This document shows, in pieces, positions 35,178-44,860 of a DNA stretch of 64,000 bases (position 1 is its first letter; each line of letters begins with the position of its first letter). The notes beneath the pieces are model-generated. The model searched no databases. It was not told where the DNA came from and worked only from the letters and a program-made list of their open reading frames with translations. The position numbers and the translations under genes were made by a program. Location of the stretch: NCBI RefSeq assembly GCF_000455605.1, contig NC_017025.1, positions 2,418,001 to 2,482,000 on the forward strand, written 5' to 3'. Origin of the DNA: Flavobacterium indicum GPTSA100-9 = DSM 17447. GTDB lineage: Bacteria; Bacteroidota; Bacteroidia; Flavobacteriales; Flavobacteriaceae.

Positions 35178-36200
35178 TTATTCCTTCATCAACTTATTAG
35201 AATACAACATCTTTCCATTTTTATCCAATATTTTAACAAAATAAAGTCCTGTTTGTAAGCTTGAAAGATTTACTGAAAAATCAGAAGATTCAATATTTGA
35301 TTGTTTAAAGACTAATGCACCTTTAAAATCATAAATAGTTAACGAATCTGGATTTTCTAAAAGTTGTTTATTCAATCTGAAATTACAAACTTCTTTTACA
35401 GGCATAGGATACATACTAAAGTTGGATGTCCCAGCACTAAATTCAATTCCTAAAAGATCAGTCCCGATTAATTGAAATGGCATAGATCTATTAAATGAGG
35501 AACCTGTATCAATCAAAGCCGCCCAAGTATTGGCGTTTCTTTGCTTTGCAGTCCAATTAGGATCACTTTGTGTATTTAGTATTGTAACTGGTGGCATAAA
35601 AATGGAACTGTCATTTAAAGCATGTACTTGATATTCGATCCAATAAGTTCCTGGATTTAATATTGTAGAAATGGTTGCATTAAAGCGCCAAACTCTTCTA
35701 GTTGTCCCTGTAGCATTGGATACTCTATAAATAAATTCTTCCCCACTCCCAGCAGCATTTAACACATTGGTCGTCATATCACCATATACAACTGAAGAAG
35801 TTCCTAAAGAAGGATCTCCATTCCAAATTCTAATTCTTAAAGCATCAATTGGAATTGTTAATCCCGCATAGTTTGTTTGATATCCGTAAAAATTAACATT
35901 TGTCAAACTCCACGATTGTCCAGCCGGCACTACAAATTCTTCAGCTATAGCAAAATCATTAGTCAATGCATTGTTATAAAAAGAGGAAAAACCTAGAGTT
36001 CCAGCAGGTGTTTGTAATTCTGACCAAGTATAACCTGCTGGTGCACTTGTACTTGTCGCAAGATGTGTTACACCAGTTGAAATTGCGCCATTAGAATACA
36101 ATTGAGAATATACATTCTCAGAAAAAAACATCATTATTAGTACTGTAAAAAAATGTAAATAGTAATGTTTTAAAATCATCAAAGTAGTTTTTTGTTTCAT
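35178..36200 (-). CDS. T9SS-secreted protein with C-terminal sorting domain
   Basis: The 340-residue protein has a signal peptide (MILKHYYLHFFTVLIMMFFS region) and a beta-rich middle typical of surface proteins (AGQSWSLTNVNFYGYQTN, GTYWIEYQVHAL). It ends in a type A T9SS sorting domain (FSMYPMPVKEVCNFRL to LQTGLYFVKILDKNG...LMKE). It is exported by the type IX system and attached or released at the cell surface. The start could be 36200 or the next Met, 7 residues in. No catalytic motif seen. Confidence 0.85.
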   Translation of the reverse strand: MKQKTTLMILKHYYLHFFTVLIMMFFSENVYSQLYSNGAISTGVTHLATSTSAPAGYTWSELQTPAGTLGFSSFYNNALTNDFAIAEEFVVPAGQSWSLTNVNFYGYQTNYAGLTIPIDALRIRIWNGDPSLGTSSVVYGDMTTNVLNAAGSGEEFIYRVSNATGTTRRVWRFNATISTILNPGTYWIEYQVHALNDSSIFMPPVTILNTQSDPNWTAKQRNANTWAALIDTGSSFNRSMPFQLIGTDLLGIEFSAGTSNFSMYPMPVKEVCNFRLNKQLLENPDSLTIYDFKGALVFKQSNIESSDFSVNLSSLQTGLYFVKILDKNGKMLYSNKLMKE

Positions 36201-36353
36201 AAAATTCCAATTAAAAAATATTTCTAAATTAATGTTAATAGCGTATAGTTTAGAATTAAAACGATTAACAACCTTATTTATCGTTATAAAACATTATATC
36301 CTCAAAAAATATTTTATGATAACTATTAAAATGATCTTTTAAAAAATATATTG

Positions 36354-36385
36354 TTGTATCTTTTAAAAAGTAAAAACTATCTTTG
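36354..36385 (+). promoter_or_regulatory. rpe promoter
   Basis: TTG at 36354-36356 and TATCTTTG at 36378-36385 with a 21-nt spacer. Its position downstream of 36383 excludes the longer ORF start and supports the ATG at 36413. Confidence 0.7.
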
Positions 36386-36412
36386 CACAAACAACACACA
36401 CTTAACAAGTTT

Positions 36413-37072
36413 ATGAAAAATACTTTAATTGCTCCTTCAGTCCTTGCCGCTGATTTTGCCAACTTACAACGCGATATTGAAATGATCAATGCTAGTGAGG
36501 CCGATTGGTTTCATATTGATATTATGGACGGCGTTTTTGTTCCGAATATTTCATTTGGAATGCCTGTTTTAGATGCTATTTCCAAGCATGCAAAAAAAAC
36601 AATTGACGTACACTTAATGATAGTGGATCCTGACCGATTTATTACAACGTTTAAAAAATTAGGCGCTGATATTTTAACAGTACATTACGAGGCTTGTACT
36701 CATTTACACAGAACCCTTCAAGCCATCAAAGCAGAAGGTATGAAAGCGGGAGTTGCTGTTAATCCTCACACGAATGTTGCTTTACTAGAAGATATTATTA
36801 ATGATATTGACTTGGTTTGTATAATGAGTGTAAATCCAGGTTTTGGAGGACAGTCATTTATTGAAAAATCCTACAATAAAGTAGCGCAATTAGCTGAAAT
36901 TATTAGACGAAATAAAGCTAATACTTTAATTGAAATCGACGGCGGAGTAACAAATAAAAACGCTAAACAATTAGTGGAAGCAGGTGCTAATGTTTTAGTT
37001 GCTGGAAGTTATGTCTTTGGCGCACAAGATCCTATTGCAACTATAGCCGATTTAAAAGAAATTACAAAATAA
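36413..37072 (+). CDS. rpe: Ribulose-phosphate 3-epimerase
   Basis: The enzyme interconverts ribulose 5-phosphate and xylulose 5-phosphate in the pentose phosphate pathway. The 219-residue TIM barrel has IAPSVLAADFANLQRDI, HIDIMDGVFVPNISFG (catalytic Asp and metal-binding His), MSVNPGFGGQSFI and EIDGGVTNKNA. I chose the ATG at 36413 (MKNTLIAPSVL) because the promoter lies over the upstream start. Single gene ending in a strong terminator. Confidence 0.97.
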   Translation: MKNTLIAPSVLAADFANLQRDIEMINASEADWFHIDIMDGVFVPNISFGMPVLDAISKHAKKTIDVHLMIVDPDRFITTFKKLGADILTVHYEACTHLHRTLQAIKAEGMKAGVAVNPHTNVALLEDIINDIDLVCIMSVNPGFGGQSFIEKSYNKVAQLAEIIRRNKANTLIEIDGGVTNKNAKQLVEAGANVLVAGSYVFGAQDPIATIADLKEITK

Positions 37073-37079
37073 TATTTAA

Positions 37080-37110
37080 ACCTGACAGGTTTCAAAACCT
37101 GTCAGGTTTG
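37080..37110 (+). terminator. rpe terminator
   Basis: AACCTGACAGGTTT and AAACCTGTCAGGTTT form a long hairpin with a TTT tail. Confidence 0.75.
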
Positions 37111-37202
37111 TAATAATTAAAAAACTAAAAAAACTATTAAAAACAGTATTACATAAAGTAAACCCAATGTAATCTCAAGTTTATAGAATTCAATTTTTTT
37201 CA

Positions 37203-38801
37203 TTATTTCTTAATCAATTTACTAACTCCAATTTTTCCTGATTCTGTTTCGATATTTACCATATAAATTCCAGAAGCAAGTGAACTAACGTCAATTTTTT
37301 GTTGATTTGATTCTAATAACTTTTTACCTGATAAATCAAAAATCGTAACTAGTTTCACTACTTCATTCGGTATTTCAACATTGAAAATTGAATTTGTAGG
37401 ATTTGGGTATAAATTACTATTTTGTATGCTAAAATTCTCTTTTGATAACGAGGATGGAACTTGATATCGTAAAGCCATAATCTGAGCTTGAGTTAACGCT
37501 CTATTGTAAATGTAAAGTTCATCTAACTGCATATTTGAAGCATTTTTACTCGCTAAAAAGGTACCACTTCCGTTACCTGTTAATCCACCTCCAAGGGTAA
37601 TGTAATTTTCGAAAGATTGGTTCAAAACTCCACTACCTATATTTTGTTCATAAATTAATATTCCGTTTCTATACCATTTTACAATAGTTGCATTTCCTGT
37701 GGTAGGTTCGAACGTAGCAGCATAATGCACCCATTCATTATTAATCCATCTATTAATTTCAACATTTTGCCAATTGCTTCCCCCAAAATTGAATCCAAAA
37801 TTAGTTCTAGTTGAGGCATTTGCGGTTCCATCTCTAAAATAGAGCGAACCAAATGCTTCCAACATTGTATCATAAGTAAAAGCAGGATTACCTGATCTTT
37901 TATTCCAAAAAGAAATGGTAAAATTGTTGTTGTTTAATTGCGAAGGCTGAAATGGCATTGATGCAGGCACACTCAACTGAAAATTCAATCCTTGTCCATT
38001 AAACCCAGTTGTGTATGGTAAAGCATTACTGGTGGTAAATTCCAGACTTGAATTATTTTGAGCGGTCAAACTATTATTAAAGCCAAAATAAGCAACTAAT
38101 TGATTCGAATTAAGTGGAGTTTCGGCTGTATATTTATTTTGAATTTGCGTTTCAGTTAGTGCTACATCATAGATTTCTAAATCATCATAATGTAATTGAG
38201 AGTTAGCAAATGCCGCCGTTCCTAAATTTAAACTAAATGTATTTCCCGAAGTTCCAAGCGTCACATTAGATTGGCTTAACACCAACAACCCATTAACATA
38301 TATTTTTAATGTACTATTATCGTGTATTGCTACATAATGGTACCAACCTCCTGGATAGATTACTGCTTTATTATTATCTGATACATAAGAATTGACACCA
38401 TCAGAAACAAAAAGTCTATCAAATGAAATACCTTGATGACCCAGTCTATAAGATTGATTAACTGTATTGTTACCATACTGAAAAACATTTATCAAAGCAT
38501 TATTGGGATAATTTATATTTTTCACCCAAACTGAAACCGTCCTATTACTATTTCCTTGTGGTAAATTTGTTAATACCGTAGATAAATTTGCCGTTACGTT
38601 TGTGGGCAACACACACGCTCCATTGGCTTGACCAAACCTGTCATTGGTGTACGAAACTGTTCCTGAATAACCTGAATTAGTAATCAAAGTATTTGCTCCG
38701 TTACTAGAATTTAAATTTCCGTTAAATTCAAACTTAACTATTGGCGTTTGTGACCAACTCACTTGAACTAATAAAATTAAAATAAGTACTGTTTTTTTCA
38801 T
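37203..38801 (-). CDS. T9SS-secreted LamG-domain protein
   Basis: The 532-residue protein has a signal peptide (MKKTVLILILLVQVSWSQ), two concanavalin/LamG-like jellyroll domains (about 20-225, GGWYHYVAIHDNSTLKIYVN; and about 235-440, NNEWVHYAATFEP) and a C-terminal T9SS type A sorting domain (NSNLYPNPTNSIFNVEI to GIYMVNIETESGKIGVSKLIKK). It is a surface protein, probably sugar- or matrix-binding. Single gene, divergent from the sensor kinase at 38886. Confidence 0.88.
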   Translation of the reverse strand: MKKTVLILILLVQVSWSQTPIVKFEFNGNLNSSNGANTLITNSGYSGTVSYTNDRFGQANGACVLPTNVTANLSTVLTNLPQGNSNRTVSVWVKNINYPNNALINVFQYGNNTVNQSYRLGHQGISFDRLFVSDGVNSYVSDNNKAVIYPGGWYHYVAIHDNSTLKIYVNGLLVLSQSNVTLGTSGNTFSLNLGTAAFANSQLHYDDLEIYDVALTETQIQNKYTAETPLNSNQLVAYFGFNNSLTAQNNSSLEFTTSNALPYTTGFNGQGLNFQLSVPASMPFQPSQLNNNNFTISFWNKRSGNPAFTYDTMLEAFGSLYFRDGTANASTRTNFGFNFGGSNWQNVEINRWINNEWVHYAATFEPTTGNATIVKWYRNGILIYEQNIGSGVLNQSFENYITLGGGLTGNGSGTFLASKNASNMQLDELYIYNRALTQAQIMALRYQVPSSLSKENFSIQNSNLYPNPTNSIFNVEIPNEVVKLVTIFDLSGKKLLESNQQKIDVSSLASGIYMVNIETESGKIGVSKLIKK

Positions 38802-38885
38802 ATTTTTAAAATTAAATTTGATACAAATATGTTGGACATTAATTTTAAAAATTAAGCAAATTAAATGAAACCCTATTCTGAGTGA

Positions 38886-41750
38886 GTGAAAATATTTTTT
38901 GAATTCAATATTATTAATTCCTTTGCAAAAACTTCTAAATTGAAAAATAAACTTTTATATTTTTTATTATCTCTATGGGCTTTAACAGCAAATAGTCAAA
39001 CTATTTTTTATGACCAATTAGACCTAAAAAGTGGTTTGCCATCATCTGTTGTTTATGATATTTTTCAAGATTCAAAAGGCTTTATTTGGATTGCAACAGA
39101 CGAAGGATTACTAAAATACAACGGTTATAATTTTAAAACTTATTCACATCCCGATTTACATGCTAAATCGGGTTCTAATATTAAGGAAGATGTATTAGGT
39201 AGAATTTGGTACCAAACTTTTGATGGTTTTTTATTTTTTGTTGACAACAAAGACCAAATGCAAACATTTACTCAAAAAAACAATATTGGCTTTGTAAATT
39301 TTGTTATTACCAAAGAATATTTGATTAAAACCACTTGGGATGGTATTGAGGTTCGAAACATAAAAACATTAAAAATTAAAAAAGAAATTAAGATCCCAAA
39401 AATACAAACTAGTTTTTTAGAGGTTTCTGAAAACAAAATCATTTTAGGCAATACTGAAACTAAGGTAATTTCATTAGAAAATTGGAAAAGTGAAAAAATA
39501 AAAAATGAACCCTTAAAAAAGGCTACTAAACTTTTAACTTATCAATACCAAAACCATTTATATTTTTTAACTCAAGAATCAAATTCCAAATGTAGACTTT
39601 ATAAGTTTTCAAAAAATGAATTAATCCCAATTGCAAAAATTGATAACACTAAAAATATTCAAAACTTTGAAATCGTAGACAATACCATTTGGATATGTAC
39701 AAAAAAAGGTGCTCATGCATTTACCTTTACAGGCAGAGAACTATCATTTACTTCCAAACTCCCTTCAGAAGATATTTCTAAAGTATTCAAAGATTATAAT
39801 AATGTATATTGGTTTACTTCATTATCTAAAGGAATTTTCATTATTAAAAACTTTAACTCTTGGGAACTGCAACTGGCTAATGAAAAATTCAACGCAATTA
39901 CTTCTGATAAAAATAATTTATATGTAAGCTCAAGTTCTGGTAAAATTTACCAATTAGATTCAGAATTAAATCACAAAATCTATTGGAAAAATGAAGATTT
40001 ACATCCTGTATATTACCTTGACTTTAATACAGATTCTAAGTATAATTTCTTCTCTGCAAATGGTTTTTATATCTTACAAAAAACGAACAAAAAAGTCACT
40101 CATTTTAATAGCGCAGTGAAACAAATAATTCCATTTAAACCTAATTTATTTCTAACCACTGGAACAGGCTTTGTAAATAGCATTTCAACAAATCCAACTA
40201 TTCAATGGAAAGACAACATTTTAACTAACATTCGAGGAAAATCAATTGTTTATAATAGTAAAAATAATCGCATTTTAACAGCAACAAATAATGGTTTATT
40301 TTCAATACAAAATGGAGAAAATCACGAACTAAGTTATAGAAACAAACCTTTGTTTATAAAATCACTAATTACTGAAAATAAGAGAACTATTGCTCTTAGT
40401 AATCAAGGCGAACTGTTTGAAATAAAAGAAAAATCTATTGAGAAAATAAAAAGTAATCGTCTATTTACACATTTAAAAAAGGACTTAAACGAGACACTAC
40501 TTGTTGATAAAAACAACGTGTTTCGTTTAGAAAAAAACAAAATAATTAAACTTTTTTCAGTTGGAAAATTTTTAAAAATTAAAGATTTAATCTCATTTAA
40601 TTCTAATTATTTCATTATAACTGAAGACAAAATTATTAGAATTAACAAAGAGAAAAATAATAAAAATTCATTCAAAAAACCAAATTTATTTATAGAAAAT
40701 ATTTTAGTCAATGGCAAAATCAAATCGATTAACAAAACTAAACTAGATGCTAATGAAAATGACATTCAAATTAACTTTAATTTATTAAATTTTGACTTTG
40801 ACAGTGATTATCAGTTAGTATATAAAATTAATGGTGCATTAAAAAACGTAACTAATTTTTCAACCATAAAACTAGTAGCATTAGCACCAGAAAACTATTT
40901 TATCGAAGTTGGAATACAAGATAAAAACACTTCTAAAACTGAATTCATTCAAACTATTTCATTTGAGATTTTACCCCCTCTTTGGAAACGCTCTTGGTTT
41001 ATATTAACTTCAATTTTTCTATTATTATGTTTAATCTTTATAATTTATAAATGGAAAATCAGACAAATTAAAGCAAAAAATGAAAAAGCCATTGAAAAAT
41101 TAACTTTAGAGAATAATTTAAAAGAGTCTCGATTGCAATTAATTAAATCGCAAATGAATCCACATTTCTTTTTTAATGCAATAAACAATATACAATCGTA
41201 TATTTTTACAAACGAAACCAAAGAAGCTTCCGTTTATTTAACAAAATTCTCAAAATTAACTCGAAAAATTCTTGAATTTTCAGATGTAAATTCCATTTCA
41301 TTAAAGGATGAAATTGCTTCATTGCAACTGTACTTAGAACTACAACAAATGCGATTTAAAGACTTGAAATTTGAAATTAAGTGTAATAGTACTACCAATA
41401 TTGACAATATTAAAATTCCAACGATGCTTATCCAGCCTTATGTTGAAAACGCAATTCTTCATGGCTTATCCCATAGTAATAAAGATAAAAAACTAGAAAT
41501 AAAATTTGAGGGGGAATTTACTAACCTATTAACTGTAACCATTTATGACAACGGAATAGGAAGAATAAAATCTGCCGAACTTAATCAGCTTAACACATCG
41601 AAACCAAAATCTTTTGCAACCAAAGCCAATTTAGAACGAATTATGCTACTCAACAAAGATCAGTATCAAATTGATGTGAATTATGAAGATTTATATGATG
41701 AATTTTCGGAAAGTTGTGGAACTAAAGTAACTATTAAAATAAAATTGTAA
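38886..41750 (+). CDS. Propeller-type sensor histidine kinase (LytS-like core)
   Basis: The 954-residue protein has a signal segment, an N-terminal beta-propeller made of two-component-regulator repeats (GLPSSVVYDIFQDSKGFIWI, IWYQTFDGFLFF), a Y_Y_Y-type domain (about 600-690), one membrane helix (WFILTSIFLLLCLIFIIY) and a His_kinase core (QMNPHFFFNAINNIQSYIF). The core ends in an ATPase with YDNGIGRIKSA. The ORF opens with GTG at 38886; a TTG at 38940 gives a cleaner signal peptide (MKNKLLYFLLSLWALTANSQ) and is a strong alternative. It is paired with the LytTR regulator downstream. Confidence 0.88.
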   Translation: MKIFFEFNIINSFAKTSKLKNKLLYFLLSLWALTANSQTIFYDQLDLKSGLPSSVVYDIFQDSKGFIWIATDEGLLKYNGYNFKTYSHPDLHAKSGSNIKEDVLGRIWYQTFDGFLFFVDNKDQMQTFTQKNNIGFVNFVITKEYLIKTTWDGIEVRNIKTLKIKKEIKIPKIQTSFLEVSENKIILGNTETKVISLENWKSEKIKNEPLKKATKLLTYQYQNHLYFLTQESNSKCRLYKFSKNELIPIAKIDNTKNIQNFEIVDNTIWICTKKGAHAFTFTGRELSFTSKLPSEDISKVFKDYNNVYWFTSLSKGIFIIKNFNSWELQLANEKFNAITSDKNNLYVSSSSGKIYQLDSELNHKIYWKNEDLHPVYYLDFNTDSKYNFFSANGFYILQKTNKKVTHFNSAVKQIIPFKPNLFLTTGTGFVNSISTNPTIQWKDNILTNIRGKSIVYNSKNNRILTATNNGLFSIQNGENHELSYRNKPLFIKSLITENKRTIALSNQGELFEIKEKSIEKIKSNRLFTHLKKDLNETLLVDKNNVFRLEKNKIIKLFSVGKFLKIKDLISFNSNYFIITEDKIIRINKEKNNKNSFKKPNLFIENILVNGKIKSINKTKLDANENDIQINFNLLNFDFDSDYQLVYKINGALKNVTNFSTIKLVALAPENYFIEVGIQDKNTSKTEFIQTISFEILPPLWKRSWFILTSIFLLLCLIFIIYKWKIRQIKAKNEKAIEKLTLENNLKESRLQLIKSQMNPHFFFNAINNIQSYIFTNETKEASVYLTKFSKLTRKILEFSDVNSISLKDEIASLQLYLELQQMRFKDLKFEIKCNSTTNIDNIKIPTMLIQPYVENAILHGLSHSNKDKKLEIKFEGEFTNLLTVTIYDNGIGRIKSAELNQLNTSKPKSFATKANLERIMLLNKDQYQIDVNYEDLYDEFSESCGTKVTIKIKL

Positions 41751-41838
41751 TGAAATGCCCATTAATTAATATTGCAAACCCACTCCAAACGAACAAAATG
41801 GGCAATACATTTTCCTTAAATTTAAATATTTTAAACAG

Positions 41839-42585
41839 ATGAAAGCCATTATCATAGAAGACGAAAAAAGAGCTCAAATATATTTACAAGGTGTACTAGA
41901 ACAAGTAGCTCCTGAAATAAATGTAGTAGCCGTTTGTGATGATTTGCCATCAGGTGTAATTGCTATTAGAAAAAATAAACCTGATTTAGTATTTTTAGAT
42001 ATTGAAATGCCAAAGTACAATGGATTGGAAATTGTCAACTTTTTTGGTAAAAATGAAATCGAATTTTCTATTGTTTTCACAACGGCTTACAATCAATATG
42101 CAATTCAAGCTTTCAAAACCGCTGCTTTAGATTATTTATTAAAACCAATTGATCCAGAAGAATTAAAAGAAACCATAGAGCGTTACAAGCAAAAAAATAA
42201 GATACAGCAATATGAGCAATTAGTTTTACTAAATGAAAGTTTGACAAAAGAGACAAAAATTGCTATTCCCGACGGCAATAATTTACAACTAATCTCATCT
42301 GAAGAAATTATGTATCTAAAAGCAGACAGTAATTACACACAGATCTTCTTAGAGAACGGGAAAAAACACATAACGAGTAGAATTCTAAAAAACTTTGAAG
42401 ACACATTGAAAGATTACAAACAATTCTTCAGATGTCATAAATCATACATCGTAAATACAACATTTATTGAATGTTATAGTAAATCAGATGGAGGAACAAT
42501 AATCCTTAAAAACAAACAAGAAATTCCTGTCTCACCTGAAAAATCTGAAGAATTGTTATCTTATTTTACTAAAATTGAAAGATAA
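41839..42585 (+). CDS. LytTR-family response regulator
   Basis: The receiver domain (MKAIIIEDEKRAQIYLQGVL, phospho-acceptor in PDLVFLDIEMPKYNG, KPIDPEEL) is followed by a LytTR DNA-binding domain (about 140-245, with IMYLKADSNYTQIFL, FFRCHKSYIVN and IPVSPEKSEELL). It follows the propeller histidine kinase by 88 nt and is its likely partner. LytTR proteins in this phylum often control surface or carbohydrate genes. Confidence 0.93.
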   Translation: MKAIIIEDEKRAQIYLQGVLEQVAPEINVVAVCDDLPSGVIAIRKNKPDLVFLDIEMPKYNGLEIVNFFGKNEIEFSIVFTTAYNQYAIQAFKTAALDYLLKPIDPEELKETIERYKQKNKIQQYEQLVLLNESLTKETKIAIPDGNNLQLISSEEIMYLKADSNYTQIFLENGKKHITSRILKNFEDTLKDYKQFFRCHKSYIVNTTFIECYSKSDGGTIILKNKQEIPVSPEKSEELLSYFTKIER

Positions 42586-42586
42586 T

Positions 42587-43006
42587 TTAATATTGCTCTA
42601 ATAAATATTTAATTAAATCAGTTGTTGTCACAATACCCACTAACAAATCTCCTTTACAAACGGGTAAAGCATGAAATTCTCGTGTTGCCAAAATTTCTGC
42701 AGCTTCTTTAATTGTAGTCTCAGGAGACACAGAAATCAAATTTTTACTCATAACTTGTTCTACACTAAACATATTATAAACAGTTGAATCTATAATAGTA
42801 TCATCTTCATCCACAGCATCAGCAAAGGAAATTCGCAGCAAATCTGTGTAGCTCAACATACCTACAATTTTATTACTATTCACTACGGGAATATGTCGGA
42901 TATGATTCTTTTTAAATAAAGTTTCAGCTTTAGTTAACGTATCTGTAATATTCAACTTAATGATACTTGTCGTCATTATCGTTGAAACGGGAACTTGTTG
43001 TTTCAT
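42587..43006 (-). CDS. CBS-pair domain protein
   Basis: The 139-residue protein consists of two CBS motifs and nothing else: VSTIMTTSIIKLNITDTLTKA...HIRHIPVVNSNKIVGMLSYTDLL (about 7-60) and VEQVMSKNLISVSPETTIKEAAEILATREFHALPVC...IVTTTDLIKYLL (about 78-137). CBS pairs bind adenine nucleotides and sense energy state. Its target is unknown. Its stop lies 2 nt from the stop of the convergent LytTR gene. Confidence 0.92.
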   Translation of the reverse strand: MKQQVPVSTIMTTSIIKLNITDTLTKAETLFKKNHIRHIPVVNSNKIVGMLSYTDLLRISFADAVDEDDTIIDSTVYNMFSVEQVMSKNLISVSPETTIKEAAEILATREFHALPVCKGDLLVGIVTTTDLIKYLLEQY

Positions 43007-43279
43007 AACTACTTATTTTTAAAGTACTATAAAGCTACAACAATTTTAAATGATTAATAATGACTTTTATCATCAAAATAAAATTATCAAGTTGTAATAA
43101 GTATGTATTTTCGGGTGTATAATTTGTATCTTTTCGGTTCTACATAACTTATTTCCCGATGTTAAAACTATCTTTCATGATGCAGTATTTAGAGTATACT
43201 AATCATAGAATATTGATGGTATTCTTTTTTGTTGATAGTTACACAGAAAAATCGACTTAAACTTTCTACTTTAGTAGTT

Positions 43280-44134
43280 TTACGCGAAATACTTTTCATT
43301 ATAATTAATCATGTGACTAATTTTAGTATAGATATAAGGAAAATTTGTTTTTAAATCTTCTGGAGATTCAAAAAAATGTTCTAATAATACTGCAACAAAC
43401 TCAAATTGATTTTCAAAAGCATAATCTCTAATTATACCAGAATCAATTAATTTGTCTTTTAATTTAGTATTAGCAAGCGCTCTAAAAATATTCTCTAGTG
43501 ATTCTCTAAATAACACATTATTCGTTTTATCACTTTTTAAGGCTTTAATATGTAATGCATGTGTAAATTCATGAAGTCCTAAATTCAAATTATCATTTTT
43601 TATATGGATTCCTTCATAAAAATGCTTCCAAGAAAATATTATAGCATTTAATTTGGGGTTGAATTCTCCTTTATGGTACTCCTGAGTATCTTCAGAGAAA
43701 TAAATATCAGGATGAATATAAATAGTCTTAAAAAGTGGATTTAAATAATCGCGTAAGCCAAAAGTTAGCATAACATGAGTTCCTGCAATCAATAGTTTCA
43801 TTTCATCTGTAATGACTAACGAAAGACTTTCAAACTTTATTTTATCTATAAATGTATAAACCCGATGATTAAAATAGCTTTTATATTTAGGTTTTAATTT
43901 TCTGTAGTAGGAAAAATGATCATATAGAATTTTTTGATGAATTGGGCTCATCTTTCTTGTTGAAGTATGAGCAAAAACAAATAATGGCTTTTTATATTTT
44001 CTCAGATAAATTATTTCAAAAACATAAAATCCAAAATATCCTACCATTAAAAATAAAGGTAAGCTACACAAAACCATTCCAATATAATCTGCAAATACTA
44101 ATTCATATTTTTCTGCAATGGTTTGCTCTTTCAT
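43280..44134 (-). CDS. MtfA-like zinc-dependent peptidase
   Basis: The 284-residue protein has two hydrophobic segments near the N-terminus and a metalloprotease motif HEFTH in LNLGLHEFTHALHI, with YHKGEFNPKLNAIIFSWKHF before it. This is the layout of M90 (MtfA) peptidases. I chose the ATG at 44134 (MKEQTIAEKYELVF); the longer ORF to 44206 would run into the tRNA-Arg gene. It lies directly downstream of the tRNA and could share its transcript. Confidence 0.85.
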   Translation of the reverse strand: MKEQTIAEKYELVFADYIGMVLCSLPLFLMVGYFGFYVFEIIYLRKYKKPLFVFAHTSTRKMSPIHQKILYDHFSYYRKLKPKYKSYFNHRVYTFIDKIKFESLSLVITDEMKLLIAGTHVMLTFGLRDYLNPLFKTIYIHPDIYFSEDTQEYHKGEFNPKLNAIIFSWKHFYEGIHIKNDNLNLGLHEFTHALHIKALKSDKTNNVLFRESLENIFRALANTKLKDKLIDSGIIRDYAFENQFEFVAVLLEHFFESPEDLKTNFPYIYTKISHMINYNEKYFA

Positions 44135-44147
44135 ATAATTAAATTTG

Positions 44148-44221
44148 TGACTTCGAAGGGAGTCGAACCCCCAACCGCTGGAGCCGAAATCCAGTGCTCT
44201 ATCCAATTGAGCTACGAAGCC
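44148..44221 (-). tRNA. tRNA-Arg(TCG)
   Basis: On the minus strand the acceptor is GGCTTCG/CGAAGTC with discriminator A, the D arm GCTC/GAGC, and the anticodon arm CTGGA-TTTCGGC-TCCAG with TCG. The 5-nt variable loop is followed by T arm GGGGG-TTCGACT-CCCTT. It is a regular 74-nt tRNA without encoded CCA. Confidence 0.93.
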
Positions 44222-44299
44222 TTGTATAGTTTTTTATAAAAATAGAAAAGCGATATGTTTAGTATTATACTTCTCACTTTTCTATTTTTATTTTTCAAT

Positions 44300-44749
44300 T
44301 TATGCTAAAAGTTTTTTAACAATCGTTGAAATCGTTTTTCCATCTGTTTGTCCTGCTAATTCTTTAGAAGCTAAGCCCATTACTTGACCCATAGCCCCCA
44401 TACCTGCAAATCCATTAGCGGCAATAATTTTAGCCACTACAGCTTCAACTTCTGCTTCTGATAATTGAGCGGGTAAGAATTTTTCAATCACTGCAACTTG
44501 TGCTAATTCAGGCTCTGCTAAGTCAGCACGTCCTTGTTCATTATAAATTGCAGCACTATCTTTTCTTTGTTTAACTAAACGTTGTAACATTTTAATTTCG
44601 TCATCTGCAGATAATTCATCGCCTGCACCTGCTTCTGTTTTAGCTAAAATAATAGCCGATTTTATTGCTCTTAAAGCTTCTAATGCAACGGTATCTTTTG
44701 CTTTCATGGCTTCTTTCATATGATCCATGATATTTTTTTCTAAACTCAT
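44300..44749 (-). CDS. GatB/YqeY domain-containing protein
   Basis: The 149-residue protein is a free-standing YqeY domain: MSLEKNIMDHMKEAMKAKDTVALEALRAIKSAIILA, then EIKMLQRLVKQRKDSAAIY and the C-terminal GAMGQVMGLASKELAGQTDGKTISTIVKKLL. The same fold forms the tail of the amidotransferase subunit GatB and binds tRNA there; the free protein's role is not settled. It follows ftsZ, from which a terminator separates it. Confidence 0.93.
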   Translation of the reverse strand: MSLEKNIMDHMKEAMKAKDTVALEALRAIKSAIILAKTEAGAGDELSADDEIKMLQRLVKQRKDSAAIYNEQGRADLAEPELAQVAVIEKFLPAQLSEAEVEAVVAKIIAANGFAGMGAMGQVMGLASKELAGQTDGKTISTIVKKLLA

Positions 44750-44804
44750 TATATTTTGTATTAGTGTTTAAAACCCTTTTTTTTCTGTATGCGAAAATAA
44801 TAAA

Positions 44805-44838
44805 AAACCCGTCTAGTTTTGATAACCAAACGGGAATT
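44805..44838 (-). terminator. ftsZ terminator
   Basis: On the minus strand, CCCGT and ACGGG pair, with extra pairs inside, followed by TTTTTT. It ends the dcw transcript. Confidence 0.6.
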
Positions 44839-44860
44839 CTTAAGAAATATTTTTTTGAAA

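Noticed and set aside
44135..44206. N-terminal extension of the MtfA-like peptidase
   Set aside because: It overlaps the tRNA-Arg(TCG) gene and reads out tRNA sequence; the ATG at 44134 is the proper start.
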